The position numbers and the translations under genes were made by a program. The notes below the pieces were generated by a model. The model did not search any database. It saw nothing but the letters and a program-made list of their open reading frames with translations, and was not told where the DNA came from. A DNA stretch of 64,000 nt. Origin: Actinoplanes derwentensis (GTDB lineage: Bacteria > Actinomycetota > Actinomycetes > Mycobacteriales > Micromonosporaceae). The stretch is from positions 9,962,001 to 10,026,000 of the forward strand of contig NZ_LT629758.1 of NCBI RefSeq assembly GCF_900104725.1. The letters are read 5' to 3'. This document shows positions 41,104-50,930 of the stretch, piece after piece (positions within the stretch are counted from its first letter, which is position 1; every line of letters begins with the position of its first letter).

Positions 41104-42276
41104 ATGGGCGCGCCCGCAGAACGATGGTTCGGAGTCGGGCGCAGCCTGGCCGAGGACCCGGCCGAAGCCGGCGCGAAAGCCTGCCGGGAAGCCGTCGGCG
41201 GTCGCCGGGCCGGACTGCTGATCGTCTTCGCGTCGCTGTCGCACGCCACCCTGGCGATGGCCGAGGCGGTGCACGCCGAAGCCGGTGGTGACGTGCTGAT
41301 GATCGGCTGCTCGACGTCGGGGGAGTTCACCGCGGACGGGCGTGGCGCCGGAGTGGTCGTCCAGGCGCTCGGCGGGTTCTCGGCGGCGGTGCGAGCGGTC
41401 CCGCACACCGTCACCGACCTGTACGAAGCAGGTGTCACGGCGGCCTCCTGCCTCGACGACATCGACGGTGACCACCAGGTCGTGCTGCTGCTCGGTGACG
41501 GGCGCAGCAGTGACCAGCAGGAGATGGTGCGCGGCGCCTACACGGTCGCCGGCGCCGCGGTGCCGCTGGTCGGCGGCTGCGCGGGCGACAACGTCACCCA
41601 GACCGGGACCTACGCGTTCTTCAGCGACGGCACCGGTGTTCAGGTGATGCCGAACGCGGTCCTGGGCGCCGCGCTCGGCGGGCCGAATCCGTTCGGTGTC
41701 GGCATCGAACACGGCTGGCACAAGACCGGCGACCCGATGGTCGTCACCCGCAGTGAGTCCGGCACCATCCTCGAACTCGACGGCGAACCGGCCCTCGACG
41801 TCTACCTGCGCCGCACCGGCGGGTCCGCGGACCTGGCCGGCGACCCCGGCGCGTTCCTGAACTTCGCGACCGTGCGTCCCCTCGGCCTGGCCCGCCGCAG
41901 CGGCGAGGACATCCGCATCATCTTCGCCGCCGACCCCGCCGCCCGGTCCATCTCCGGCCTGGCCGACACCCCGGAAGGCGCGATGGTCTGGTTCATGGAA
42001 GCCGACCGCGACGCGGTCGTCGACGCCACCGCCACCGCGGCGTCCGCGGCCATCACGTCCCTGGACGGCGCGGCGCCGCTGGGGGTCCTGGTCTTCGATT
42101 GCTGCGTACGGCCGCTCGCGCTCGGTGACGACGGCATCGACCTGGCCGTGTCCCGTCTGCGCGAACAGCTCGGTTCGCTGCCCTACGGCGGCTTCTACAC
42201 CAACGGGGAGATCGTCCGCCGGCCGCAGGCCAAGGGCATGCATCACCTGACCGTCGTCGCCCTAGCCGTCAGCTGA
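41104..42276 (+). CDS. FIST-domain sensory protein
   Basis: 390 aa. The N-terminal FIST domain (about 1-210) shows RAGLLIVFASLSHATLAMAE, GDVLMIGCSTSGEFTADGRG and a VPLVGGCAGDNVTQTGTYAF strand. The C-terminal FIST_C part (about 215-390) ends LPYGGFYTNGEIVRRPQAKG followed by MHHLTVVALAVS. FIST domains are proposed ligand sensors (amino acids) coupled to signalling outputs. Three bases separate it from the GGDEF gene, which is probably its output partner. No signal peptide, so cytoplasmic. Confidence 0.92.
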   Translation: MGAPAERWFGVGRSLAEDPAEAGAKACREAVGGRRAGLLIVFASLSHATLAMAEAVHAEAGGDVLMIGCSTSGEFTADGRGAGVVVQALGGFSAAVRAVPHTVTDLYEAGVTAASCLDDIDGDHQVVLLLGDGRSSDQQEMVRGAYTVAGAAVPLVGGCAGDNVTQTGTYAFFSDGTGVQVMPNAVLGAALGGPNPFGVGIEHGWHKTGDPMVVTRSESGTILELDGEPALDVYLRRTGGSADLAGDPGAFLNFATVRPLGLARRSGEDIRIIFAADPAARSISGLADTPEGAMVWFMEADRDAVVDATATAASAAITSLDGAAPLGVLVFDCCVRPLALGDDGIDLAVSRLREQLGSLPYGGFYTNGEIVRRPQAKGMHHLTVVALAVS

Positions 42277-42279
42277 CCC

Positions 42280-43590
42280 ATGTCCGGCTGGTCCACGCTG
42301 CAACTCACCGAGTTCTTCAGCGCCATCACCCGCTCCGGGTCGATCGGCAGCGCCGCCCGGCTCGCCGTCCAGCGCGCCGCCGAAGCCACCGACGCCGAAG
42401 TGGCGGCCGTGGTGTGCGACGACACGGTGCCCGCCGCCATCGGCCTCGGCCGCAACGCCGACCCGGCGGTCTTCACCGGCCTGCACCCCGGTACCGCCCA
42501 CCTCGGTTCCCGGCATCTGACCGTGCAACTCCTGGACCGGGACTCGGCGGAACGGCTGATCGTCGCCCGGGACGACGAGCCGTTCACGGCCGAGGAACGG
42601 CAGATGCTCCAGGGCATGGCCCGGGTCCTGGGACTGGCGTTCCGGGGACTGCGCACCCTGGAGGCCGAACGCGGTCTGCGACAGGCCCTGGAACGCCGCG
42701 AACGCCTGCTGGAGACGCTGCTGCGGGTGCAACGGCACGCCAACCAGCGGACCCCGCTCGACGAGGTGCTGCAGATGATCACGTCCGGTGCGGCGTCGCT
42801 GCTGGAGGACGTCACCGTCGCCCTGGTGCTGCGGGGCACGGTGGCCTCGATGAGCGGCCGCCCGTGCGACGCCGAGCTGCTGACCGGCCCGTTGAGCGGC
42901 TTTTCGACCGGCGCCGCCTGCTCAGCGCCGGTTCACGTCGACGGTACGGTGGCCGGTTCCCTCGTCATCGTCGGCGGCATGGCCGACTCCGAACGCCAGG
43001 ACGTCCTCGACGCCTTCGCCGAACAGGCCAGCTTGGCCCTGACCGGCGCACACACCCTCGCCGCCGTACACGAGGCCCACCACGACCCGCTGACCCGCCT
43101 GCCCACCCGGGGCCTGTTCCTGCAACAGGTCGAGGACACCCTGGCCGCCGACCCGTCCCCGGCCGCGGCGGCCCTGCTCTACCTGGACCTGGACCTGTTC
43201 AAGCAGGTCAACGACACCCTCGGCCACGCCGCCGGCGACGACCTGCTGCGCGCGGTGGCCGGCCGCCTCCGCGCCGCCGTCCGCGACACCGACATGGCGG
43301 CCCGCCTCGGCGGCGACGAGTTCGCCGTTCTCCTGGACCCGCTGACCCACCCCGGCCAGGCCCGCGAGATAGCCCAGCGGATGATCGACTCGATAGCCCA
43401 CCCGTACGACATAGCCGGCCGCACCGTGACCACCCGCGCCAGCGTCGGCATCGCCTACAGCGGCGGCCGCACCGCCGAACGCCTGCTGGAGGAAGCCGAC
43501 GTGGCGATGTACCGCGCGAAGAAGACCGACAAGGGAACCTTCCAGGAGTTCGAACCCCAGATGCGACTCGAACTCCCGAAAGCCTGCTGA
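42280..43590 (+). CDS. GAF-GGDEF diguanylate cyclase
   Basis: 436 aa, cytoplasmic. A GAF-like region (about 20-130), a coiled coil (RTLEAERGLRQALERRERLL, about 125-150), a second GAF-like region (about 150-260), then GGDEF (about 265-436). The active site is RLGGDEFAVLL, with the substrate Asp in YLDLDLFKQVNDTLGH. An inhibitory I-site RxxD (RDTD) sits exactly five residues before GGDEF, so product inhibition is expected. No EAL follows. Expected to make c-di-GMP in response to the FIST partner. Confidence 0.95.
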   Translation: MSGWSTLQLTEFFSAITRSGSIGSAARLAVQRAAEATDAEVAAVVCDDTVPAAIGLGRNADPAVFTGLHPGTAHLGSRHLTVQLLDRDSAERLIVARDDEPFTAEERQMLQGMARVLGLAFRGLRTLEAERGLRQALERRERLLETLLRVQRHANQRTPLDEVLQMITSGAASLLEDVTVALVLRGTVASMSGRPCDAELLTGPLSGFSTGAACSAPVHVDGTVAGSLVIVGGMADSERQDVLDAFAEQASLALTGAHTLAAVHEAHHDPLTRLPTRGLFLQQVEDTLAADPSPAAAALLYLDLDLFKQVNDTLGHAAGDDLLRAVAGRLRAAVRDTDMAARLGGDEFAVLLDPLTHPGQAREIAQRMIDSIAHPYDIAGRTVTTRASVGIAYSGGRTAERLLEEADVAMYRAKKTDKGTFQEFEPQMRLELPKAC

Positions 43591-43665
43591 CGGTAGTCGA
43601 TCGAACACCCTCTGCCTGCCGCAGAATTGCTGGGTTCCGGGCCGGGCCGATGACACGCTCGTCAG

Positions 43666-44601
43666 GTGACCACGTTCGCGCTTCAGGCGCAGCCCACCGA
43701 CGCCGCGTCCTGGCTGGAACTGGCCCGCAGGGCCGAGACCGCCGGATTCGGCACGCTGCAGGCCGCCGACCATCCCGGCTCCTGCGCCGCCCCGTACGTG
43801 GCCCTCGCCGCCGCGGCCGCCGTGACCAGCCAGATCCGGCTCGGGGCGTACGTCGCCAACGCCGGAGTCCGCGAGCCGCTGCTGCTCGCCGCCGACGTGG
43901 CCACCCTCGACGTGGTGTCCGGCGGGCGCGCCCACCTCGGCCTCGGCGCCGGCCACACCCCGGCCGAGTGGCGGGCCGTCGGCCTGGACCGCCCGGACGT
44001 CGCCGGCCGGGTCGGCCGCTGCCTGGCCGTGGCGGAAGCGGTCCGGGGCCTGCTCGACGGGCAGACCGTCACCGCCGACACCCCGCACCTGCGCCTGTTC
44101 GACGCCAGCCTCGACAAACCCCGGCCGGTCCAGGAGCACGTCCCCCTACTGCTGGGCACCGCCAACACCCGGATGCTGCGCTGGGCGGGCGCACACGCCG
44201 ACATCGTCGGCCTGACCGGTTTCGGCCGCACCCTGCCGGACGGCCACCGGCATGACGCCCGCTGGCGCCTCGACCAGATCGACGCTCAGGTTGAGGCGGT
44301 GCGGTCCGGCGCGACCGGCCGTGACACCGGGCCGGAACTGGAGGCGCTGGTTCAGGTGGTGGAGGTCACCGACGACGCCGAAGCGGTCGCCGCCGCGCAC
44401 GCCGAGGAACTGGGCATGTCCGTAAATGATCTCCTGGAGGTGCCGTTCGTCCTGGTCGGCACGATCGCCGAGATCCAGTCCGCGATCGAGCGCCACGAGA
44501 AGCGCTGGGGCATCACCCGTTACGCGGTCCGGGCACCCGCCTTCGACGCCGTCGAGTCCCTCGGACTGCTGCAGCCGGGCGCGAGGTCCGATTCCCGCTA
44601 G
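43666..44601 (+). CDS. LLM-class F420-dependent oxidoreductase
   Basis: 311 aa, GTG start. TIM-barrel LLM features: QPTDAASWLELARRAETAGF, TLQAADHPGSCAAPYVALAA, IRLGAYVANAGVREPLLLAA, LDVVSGGRAHLGLGAGHTPA and HVPLLLGTANTRMLRWAGAH. The pattern fits the F420 subgroup related to mycobacterial MSMEG_2516 proteins. CACGCT six bases before the GTG resembles a leaderless -10 with a C first base. No pathway partner adjoins. Confidence 0.88.
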   Translation: MTTFALQAQPTDAASWLELARRAETAGFGTLQAADHPGSCAAPYVALAAAAAVTSQIRLGAYVANAGVREPLLLAADVATLDVVSGGRAHLGLGAGHTPAEWRAVGLDRPDVAGRVGRCLAVAEAVRGLLDGQTVTADTPHLRLFDASLDKPRPVQEHVPLLLGTANTRMLRWAGAHADIVGLTGFGRTLPDGHRHDARWRLDQIDAQVEAVRSGATGRDTGPELEALVQVVEVTDDAEAVAAAHAEELGMSVNDLLEVPFVLVGTIAEIQSAIERHEKRWGITRYAVRAPAFDAVESLGLLQPGARSDSR

Positions 44602-44635
44602 CGCTCACCCCGCGCGGCACGGTTGGATCATTGAA

Positions 44636-45532
44636 ATGACCGACGATCTGGTACGTCCATCGCGTACCGCCCTGGCCGCGGCTGCCGTGACGGTGATCCT
44701 GTGGGCGTCCGCGTTCGTCGGCATCCGTGCCGCCGCACCGTACTTCTCCCCCGGCTCACTGGCCCTCGGCCGCCTTCTCGCCGGCGCCGCCACGCTGCTG
44801 ATCTTCCTGGCCGTGCGCCGTCAGGGCCTGCCACCACGAGCCGCCTGGCGCGGCATCGTGATCTCCGGCGTGATCTGGTTCGGCCTCTACATGGTGGCGC
44901 TGAACTGGGGCGAGCAGCTCGTCGACGCCGGTACCGCGGCGATGCTCGTCAACATCGGTCCCGCCGTGATGGCCCTGCTCGCCGGCTGGCTGCTGGGCGA
45001 GGGCTTCCCGCCCCGGCTGATGGCCGGGATCGCCGTCTCGTTCGCCGGGACGGTGATCGTCGGCTTCTCGATGTCCGGCGGCGGCGGTACCTCGGTGCTG
45101 GGAGTGGTGTTGTGCCTGGTCGCGGCGGTGACGTACGCCGCCGGGGTGGTCGCTCAGAAGCCGGCGCTGCGGTACGCGACCGCACTGCAGGCCACCACGT
45201 TCGGCTGCCTGATCGGGGCGGTCGCGTGCCTGCCGTTCGCCGGGCAGCTCGTCGCCGACGTGGCCGCGGCGCCGTGGACGATCACCCTCAGCGTCGTCTA
45301 CCTGGGCGTCTTCCCGACCGCGATCGCATTCACGACCTGGGCCTACGCACTGGCGCGGACGACCGCGGGGAAAATGGGCTCGACTACGTACGCCGTACCG
45401 GCAATCGTGGTCCTGATGTCCTGGCTCGTCCTGGGTGAGGTCCCGGGCTGGCTGACTTTGATCGGTGGTGTCCTGTGCCTGGCGGGCGTCGCGGTGTCCC
45501 GTAGCCGCCCGGCGCCCGGCAGCGCGTCTTGA
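44636..45532 (+). CDS. EamA-family (DMT) transporter
   Basis: 298 aa with ten hydrophobic segments in two EamA repeats (about 12-145 and 155-290). Repeat starts show VTVILWASAFVGIRAAAPYF and VLCLVAAVTYAAGVVAQKPA; the second repeat ends VVLMSWLVLGEVPGWLTLIG. Likely an inner-membrane exporter of metabolites; substrate unknown. It stands alone between the LLM gene and cmk. Confidence 0.9.
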   Translation: MTDDLVRPSRTALAAAAVTVILWASAFVGIRAAAPYFSPGSLALGRLLAGAATLLIFLAVRRQGLPPRAAWRGIVISGVIWFGLYMVALNWGEQLVDAGTAAMLVNIGPAVMALLAGWLLGEGFPPRLMAGIAVSFAGTVIVGFSMSGGGGTSVLGVVLCLVAAVTYAAGVVAQKPALRYATALQATTFGCLIGAVACLPFAGQLVADVAAAPWTITLSVVYLGVFPTAIAFTTWAYALARTTAGKMGSTTYAVPAIVVLMSWLVLGEVPGWLTLIGGVLCLAGVAVSRSRPAPGSAS

Positions 45533-45628
45533 TCGTTTCCGGTGCCGGACCGGCCCGGGTTCGTCGATGACTGCGCGCACGGGCACAATGGGAGGGTTGG
45601 TTTGGCGGCGAGCCCCTCAGGAGGAACG

Positions 45629-46309
45629 GTGGCCTTTCAAGAACGGCCGGAGAAGTGTGTGGTGGCCGTCGACGGCCCGTCCGGGTCGGGCAAATCCACC
45701 GTCTCCCGGCGACTGGCCACCGCGGTCGACGGCGTCTACCTCGACACTGGGGCGATGTACCGGGCGATCACCTGGTCCGTGCTCAACGCCGGTGTCGATC
45801 TGACCGACCAGGACGCGATCGCCAAGATCGCGCTGGAGACCGAACTGTCGATCGGCACCGATCCCACCGCCCCGCACTTCGCGGCGAACGGCACCAACGT
45901 CGACGCCGCGATCCGCGGCCCCGAGGTCACCGGCGCCGTCTCCGCGGTCGCCGCCGTCCCGGTTGTCCGGAAACGCCTGGTGGCGCTCCAGAAGGCCATC
46001 ATCGCCGGCCACCCGCGCATCATCGTCGAAGGCCGCGACATCGCGTCGGTCGTAGCCCCCGACGCCGACCTGAAGGTCTACCTGACCGCGTCCGCCGCCG
46101 CTCGCGCCGCCCGCCGCAGCGCCGAGGACGCCACCGATGTCGCCGCAACCGAGGCCGATCTGGCCCGCCGCGACGAGCTCGACTCCAGCCGGGCCGTCGA
46201 TCCCCTCAAGCAGGCGTCCGACGCCCTCGAGGTCGACACCACCGGCATGGGCATCGACGAAGTCGTCGCCCACCTCCTGCATCTGCTGAACAGCAAGGTA
46301 AGTAAGTGA
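45629..46309 (+). CDS. cmk: Cytidylate kinase
   Basis: 226 aa, GTG start with CAGGAGG upstream. P-loop [23 protein letters not shown]-binding [53 protein letters not shown] and the lid segment [14 protein letters not shown]. It phosphorylates CMP/dCMP. It overlaps der by four bases, the conserved cmk-der pair of actinobacteria and firmicutes. Confidence 0.97.
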   Translation: MAFQERPEKCVVAVDGPSGSGKSTVSRRLATAVDGVYLDTGAMYRAITWSVLNAGVDLTDQDAIAKIALETELSIGTDPTAPHFAANGTNVDAAIRGPEVTGAVSAVAAVPVVRKRLVALQKAIIAGHPRIIVEGRDIASVVAPDADLKVYLTASAAARAARRSAEDATDVAATEADLARRDELDSSRAVDPLKQASDALEVDTTGMGIDEVVAHLLHLLNSKVSK

Positions 46310-47745
46310 CTGAGCTTCCCGCCGGCCTCGACCTCAACGACTTCGAGGGCGGGTTCGACTACGGTTCCTCCGGCCCCGACTCGGCGTCGTCCGAGGAGTT
46401 CACCGGCCCCGTCCCTGTCGTCGCCGTCGTCGGCCGCCCCAACGTGGGCAAGTCGACGCTGGTCAACCGCATCATCGGCCGTCGTCAGGCGGTCGTCGAA
46501 GACAAGCCCGGGGTGACCCGGGACCGAGTCCCGTACGACGCCCAGTGGACCGGCCGGCGCTTCACCGTCGTCGACACCGGCGGCTGGGAACCGGACGCAC
46601 GTGACCGGGCCGCCGCCATCGCGGCCCAGGCCGAGATCGCCGTCCAGACCGCCGACGTGGTCGTCTTCGTCGTCGACGTCTCCGTCGGCGCCACCGACGT
46701 CGACGAGGCAGCCGTCAAGATGCTGCGCCGCAGTCACAAACCGGTCATCCTGGTCGCCAACAAGGCCGACAACCAGAACCTGGAACTGGAAGCGGTCTCC
46801 CTCTGGTCCCTGGGCCTCGGCGAGCCGTTCCCGATCTCGGCCCTGCACGGCCGTGGCTCCGGTGACCTGCTGGACAGCATCCTCAACGCGCTCCCGCCCA
46901 CCCCGCCGGCGACCGAGGGTGGCCCGCGCGGCCCCCGCCGGGTGGCCCTGGTCGGCCGGCCCAACGTCGGCAAGTCGAGCCTGCTCAACCGGGTCGCGAA
47001 AGAGGAACGGGCAGTAGTCGACTCGGTGGCCGGTACCACCGTCGACCCGGTCGACAGCCTGGTCGAGATGGACGGCGAGATCTGGCAGTTCGTCGACACC
47101 GCCGGCCTGCGCAAACGAGTCCAGCAGGCCTCCGGTACGGAGTACTACGCCTCACTGCGCACCGCGGGCGCCGTCGAAGCGGCCGAGGTCGCGGTGGTCC
47201 TGCTGGACTCCGGCGACGTCATCAGCGAACAGGACCAGCGCGTCATCACCCAGGTCATCGAAGCCGGCCGGGCCCTGGTGATCGCCTTCAACAAGTGGGA
47301 CCTGGTCGACCCCGACCGCCGGTTCTACCTGGACAAGGAAATCGACCGCGACCTCAAACGGGTGACGTGGGCGGTCCGGGTCAACATCTCCGCCAAAACC
47401 GGCCGAGCCGTCGACAAACTTGCCCCCGCCATCCGCCGCGCCCTGGCCTCGTGGGAGACCCGAGTCCCGACCGGCGCCCTGAACCAGTGGCTGACCGCCC
47501 TGACCCAGGGCACCCCTCACCCCGTCCGAGGCGGCCGGGCCCCCCGCGTCCTGTTCGCCACACAGGCAGGCGTGGCCCCGCCCCGCTTCGTCCTGTTCAC
47601 GACGGCCCCGTTCGACGCGGGTTACATCCGCTTCATCGAACGCAAGCTGCGCGAAGAGTACGGCTTCGAAGGAAGCCCGGTCGAGGTCACCGTGAAGCCC
47701 CGGAAGAAGCTGGGGCCGGGGGGTCGCGGAAAGGCCCACGGGTGA
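46306..47745 (+). CDS. der: Ribosome biogenesis GTPase Der
   Basis: 479 aa with two tandem GTPase domains (G1 motifs [10 protein letters not shown] and [11 protein letters not shown]4 motifs NKAD and NKWD) and a C-terminal KH-like domain (about 375-479, ending [14 protein letters not shown]). It assists 50S subunit assembly. GTG start overlapping the cmk stop. The N-terminal acidic extension (about 1-35) is common in actinobacterial Der. Confidence 0.97.
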   Translation: MTELPAGLDLNDFEGGFDYGSSGPDSASSEEFTGPVPVVAVVGRPNVGKSTLVNRIIGRRQAVVEDKPGVTRDRVPYDAQWTGRRFTVVDTGGWEPDARDRAAAIAAQAEIAVQTADVVVFVVDVSVGATDVDEAAVKMLRRSHKPVILVANKADNQNLELEAVSLWSLGLGEPFPISALHGRGSGDLLDSILNALPPTPPATEGGPRGPRRVALVGRPNVGKSSLLNRVAKEERAVVDSVAGTTVDPVDSLVEMDGEIWQFVDTAGLRKRVQQASGTEYYASLRTAGAVEAAEVAVVLLDSGDVISEQDQRVITQVIEAGRALVIAFNKWDLVDPDRRFYLDKEIDRDLKRVTWAVRVNISAKTGRAVDKLAPAIRRALASWETRVPTGALNQWLTALTQGTPHPVRGGRAPRVLFATQAGVAPPRFVLFTTAPFDAGYIRFIERKLREEYGFEGSPVEVTVKPRKKLGPGGRGKAHG

Positions 47746-47798
47746 GGTTGGTAGTCTTTAGGAGATGTCGCGCGGGGCTTTAGGGCACCGGGCGGGAT

Positions 47799-47872
<74 letters not shown>

Positions 47873-47878
47873 CGGAAC

Positions 47879-47903
47879 AAAAGGCCAGCGTAGCTGGCCT
47901 TTT
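47879..47903 (+). terminator. Rho-independent terminator after tRNA-Pro
   Basis: AAAAGGCCAGC-GTA-GCTGGCCTTTT, an 11-bp perfect stem ending in a T run. Confidence 0.9.
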
Positions 47904-48581
47904 GCATGTCCGGACATCGATGCGCCAGCGACGGCGTGACACGCATTTTTGCACGTACGCGCGTACGGTTTACCCCGGGATTCCGGCCGATCTTCGTTCC
48001 CTGCTCGTACTCAGCGGCCCGTGAGCCTTCCGTCTGCGGTGGCCTCGTCTTCGGGGGTGCTGGTTGAGCAGGGCGTTCCTGGCTGGATTGATCGGATCTC
48101 GGCGCGACGGAGCTCCTTGTCGGCGATGACGAACGTCGATGCATGTCTCCGTCCTATGTGTATGATCACGACACTTCGATGACACGTACGCCCGTACGGT
48201 GATCTTCATCTGGTTCGCCGGGCCCGTTCCTGGGCCGGTGATTCCATGATCGTGGTTGGCGACGTGGTGCGGAAGTTGGCTGCGGTTGTCCCGGGTTGTC
48301 CGCGGTAGTCCCGGGGACCGACTGAGGCCCCTGCAGCGGGCGGCGGCGGGCAGGTGATCGGCACGAGGAGCCCGCGGCCTTTGGTGGTCGATGTCAGGCG
48401 GCACTGCCGGTCGAATCCTGTCTGCTCCTGCGCCGAGTGCGGCGGCTGATCAGGCAACCGTCGCACTGATGGCGGGAAGGCCTTGTCCTGCTGTCCCGCT
48501 CGCCCCGGGCTGGTGCAGCACCCGAAGCGCCGCTTCTTGCAGGAGTCGCTGAAGCCGCCCCTGTCTCCTACCCGCTGGTAG
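47904..48581. other. Gene-poor region with two CGTACG double palindromes
   Basis: No protein is recognisable on either strand in this 680-base stretch. ACGTACGCGCGTACGGT (47953-47969) and ACGTACGCCCGTACGGT (48184-48200) are 17-bp direct repeats with one mismatch, each built of two CGTACG palindromes two bases apart. A 71-codon minus-strand frame begins beside the second repeat but is unlike any family I know. The stretch between tRNA-Pro and a decayed gene may be residual accessory DNA. Confidence 0.5.
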
Positions 48582-48849
48582 CTCGCCGACCAGTACGACC
48601 TGGGCATGGAGTGTGCTGGCTGGGTACTGCCCGACGCCGACGCCGAGGTGGTGATCCGAGACGATCTCGGCGGCCGCGAATTCATCGCGTTCTGGACGAT
48701 CGACGGGCGGGTCGCCGCCGATATGAACGTCAATGTCTGGGACGTCACCGATACGGTGCAGGATCTGATCCGCGGCGGGCTGGCCGGGTACGCGGGTCGA
48801 CCCGGCCCGGCTGGCCGACCCGGACGTCCCGCTCGAGGACCTGAAGTGA
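48582..48849 (+). pseudogene. C-terminal remnant of a ferredoxin-reductase-type FAD oxidoreductase
   Basis: Bases 48585 onward read ADQYDLGMECAGWVLPDADA, then VVIRDDLGGREFIAFWTIDG and MNVNVWDVTDTVQDLIR: the reductase C-terminal domain of NAD(P)H/FAD-dependent ferredoxin-reductase-like proteins (usual pattern SDQYDLGMEY and MNVNVWDV). A TAG at 48579-48581 precedes it and no FAD-binding part is found. Between 48780 and 48796 the frame shifts by one; the tail VDPARLADPDVPLEDLK then ends at the TGA 48847-48849. Both defects mark a dead fragment. Confidence 0.8.
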
Positions 48850-49024
48850 CCGGCGACGAACTCGCCCGGTTGCGCCGCTGTGAGGACTCCGGCGCCACCT
48901 GGCGAGTGATCGTCCGTACGCCCGAGGGCGTCGAGATCGCGCTGCTCACCTGTGATGCGGGCGAGGAGATGGACCGGTTGCGCTCCGCCGACCCGACCTG
49001 CTCGACTACCGGGACACGCCTTAG
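48846..49024 (+). pseudogene. Small conserved-type gene with a 3' frameshift
   Basis: GTG 48846 overlaps the preceding stop (GTGA). The frame gives VTGDELARLRRCEDSGATWR, VIVRTPEGVEIALLTCDAGE and EMDRLRSADP, a small Cys-containing protein of a kind I recall beside such reductases. After ADP the frame runs into unrelated sequence, while the neighbouring frame reads LLDYRDTP and a stop at 49022-49024. One missing base near 48990-48996 explains this. It could also be a sequencing error, or a live protein with an altered tail. Confidence 0.55.
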
Positions 49025-49356
49025 CGGTCCGACTGCCAGTTCTGCCGGGTGCGGTGCCAGCAGCCCGGCTCGGCCAGGTATTGCGGCCAAGACACGGGCT
49101 GGGCGCTCGTCTCCAATTGTGCCTCACGAACTGGGCCCGAGCTCGAACGCGCCGCCACCACCGTGAGGTAACGACAGCGCATTGGGTGCATCTGCACCAA
49201 ATAGCTGCGCAAGCGGGAATCGCACCTAGGCTGAACGTGATCGGCTGCCCGGGCGGGTACTGGGTCTCCCACGAGACCCGATGCGGGGTGTTCCGGGCCG
49301 CAGGGCTGCGAGTCGTCGTGTCGCGCCCGCGTGATGACATCACAGGGAGCCATATC
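49025..49356. promoter_or_regulatory. Upstream region of the flavohemoglobin gene with inverted repeats
   Basis: No convincing gene. TTGGGTGCA-TC-TGCACCAA (49182-49200) is an almost perfect inverted repeat, and GGGTCTC-CCAC-GAGACCC (49262-49279) is a perfect one. Either could bind an NO- or redox-responsive regulator such as NsrR, though the sequence itself does not identify the protein. Confidence 0.45.
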
Positions 49357-50565
49357 GTGTTATCAGATCGAGCCCGGCCCGTGATCCAGGCCACGTTGCC
49401 CGTCGTCGGCGAGCACATCGAGGAAATCGCCCAACGCTTCTACGCGCACATGTTCGCCGCGCACCCTGAGTTCAAGGACGGCATGTTCAACCGCGGCAAC
49501 CAGGCCGAGGGCTCCCAGCCGAAAGCCCTGGCCGGCTCGGTCGCGGTCTTCGCCGGCACGCTGCTGGCCGTTCCCGAGCAGTTCCCCGACCGGCTGCTGA
49601 CCAGGATCGCGCACAAACACGCCTCCCTCGGCATCCGCCCCGACCAGTACCCGGTGGTTCATGACCATCTGATGTGGGCCGTCGGCGACGTGCTCGGCGA
49701 TGCGGTCACTCCCGAAGTCGCTGCGGCTTGGGACGAGGTCTACTGGCTGATGGCGTACGCGCTGATCAACCAGGAACGCGGTCTGTACAGCGCGCGAGGG
49801 GTCACCGCCGAACGGGTGTGGCGCCAGTGGCGGGTCGCCGAGAAGATCCAGGAGACCGGCGATGTCGTCACGTTCGTCATGCGCCGCATCGACGACCGGC
49901 TGGTCAAGACGTCACTGCCCGGCCAGTACGTCAGCGTGCTGGCCGAGATGGCGGATGGGGTACGCCAGCCGCGGCAGTTCAGCCTGACCCGCGCCGACGA
50001 CGGCGAACACCGCTACTTCGCCGTCAAGCGGGTACACGGCGGCGGCAAACCCGACGGCGAGGTGTCGAATCTGCTGCACGACCGGATCCAGCCCGGTGAC
50101 GAGCTGACCATGAGTGTCCCCTACGGTGACGTGGTCCTGGACGACTCCGGCCGCCCGGTAGTCTTCGCCAGCGCCGGCATCGGCGTCGCCCCGATGGCCG
50201 GAATGCTGTCGCACATGGTCGCGGCCAGCTCGCACCTCACCGTGACCATGTTGCACGCCGACACCAACGAAAGCTCGTTCCCGCTGCGCCGGCAGATCGC
50301 CGACGATCTCGCCCATCTGCCCAAGTCGCGCATCTACACCTGGTACGAGAACGGCGCCCACAGCGACCTGCCGGTCACGGGCGTGTTCGCCGGCACGATG
50401 AACCTCGCTCAGGTCGAACTCCCCGACAGTGCCGTCTACTACCTGTGCGGGCCGCTGCCCTTCCTGCAGGCGGTCCGCGGTGCGTTGATCGACCACGGGA
50501 TCCCTGCCCGGGACATCCAATACGAGATGTTCGGCCCCGACCTGTGGCACGCCGACACCGAATAG
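49357..50565 (+). CDS. hmp: Flavohemoglobin (NO dioxygenase)
   Basis: 402 aa, the normal Hmp length. The N-terminal globin (about 1-140) has VLSDRARPVIQATLPVVGEH, Tyr B10 in AQRFYAHMF, Gln E7 in MFNRGNQ and proximal His in RIAHKHASLG. The FAD domain (about 150-260) shows GQYVSVLAEM and RQFSLTR. The NAD domain (about 265-402) shows FASAGIGVAPMAGMLSHM and YYLCGPLPFLQAVRGALIDH. It oxidises NO to nitrate with O2 and NAD(P)H. GTG 49357 has AGGGAG eight bases upstream; the frame is open further 5' but unlike globin. It fits the nar genes downstream as NO protection. Confidence 0.95.
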   Translation: MLSDRARPVIQATLPVVGEHIEEIAQRFYAHMFAAHPEFKDGMFNRGNQAEGSQPKALAGSVAVFAGTLLAVPEQFPDRLLTRIAHKHASLGIRPDQYPVVHDHLMWAVGDVLGDAVTPEVAAAWDEVYWLMAYALINQERGLYSARGVTAERVWRQWRVAEKIQETGDVVTFVMRRIDDRLVKTSLPGQYVSVLAEMADGVRQPRQFSLTRADDGEHRYFAVKRVHGGGKPDGEVSNLLHDRIQPGDELTMSVPYGDVVLDDSGRPVVFASAGIGVAPMAGMLSHMVAASSHLTVTMLHADTNESSFPLRRQIADDLAHLPKSRIYTWYENGAHSDLPVTGVFAGTMNLAQVELPDSAVYYLCGPLPFLQAVRGALIDHGIPARDIQYEMFGPDLWHADTE

Positions 50566-50930
50566 CCCACACAGCCCCGGGCTACTGCGCCATTGCCGAC
50601 GACATCCCGAAACTGCATGCGTCCCACCTACGACGTTGCAAGGTCGCCGGTTTCATCGCGGGGCGAGGCCGGAGGGCAGGCGACCTCCGGGCCCGGCACG
50701 ACAGATGGGGCGATCATGAGTCAGCAACCGACATCGACCCGTATCGTCCCGGTCCGCCGGGACGGGCTTCGGTCCACGTCATCGGCGGATCTCATCCGGG
50801 ACACCTCGGTGCCGCCGCAACAGCCGACGCCCTCGCCGTCATCTAACCCGGATGGCAACCCGGCAACCTCGTCGATCTCCCCGCTCCTACCAACCTGACC
50901 CAGCCTGTCCACCGAAGAACAGGAAGCGAC
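50566..50930. other. Intergenic stretch, one doubtful small ORF
   Basis: An ATG at 50716 opens a 60-codon frame to 50898 (MSQQPTSTRIVPVRRDGLRS and a Pro/Ser-rich tail) that I cannot assign. Another frame carries HVIGGSHPGHLGAAATADAL before a stop at about 50846, also unassigned. Either may be a fragment. No operator or RNA was recognised. Confidence 0.35.
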
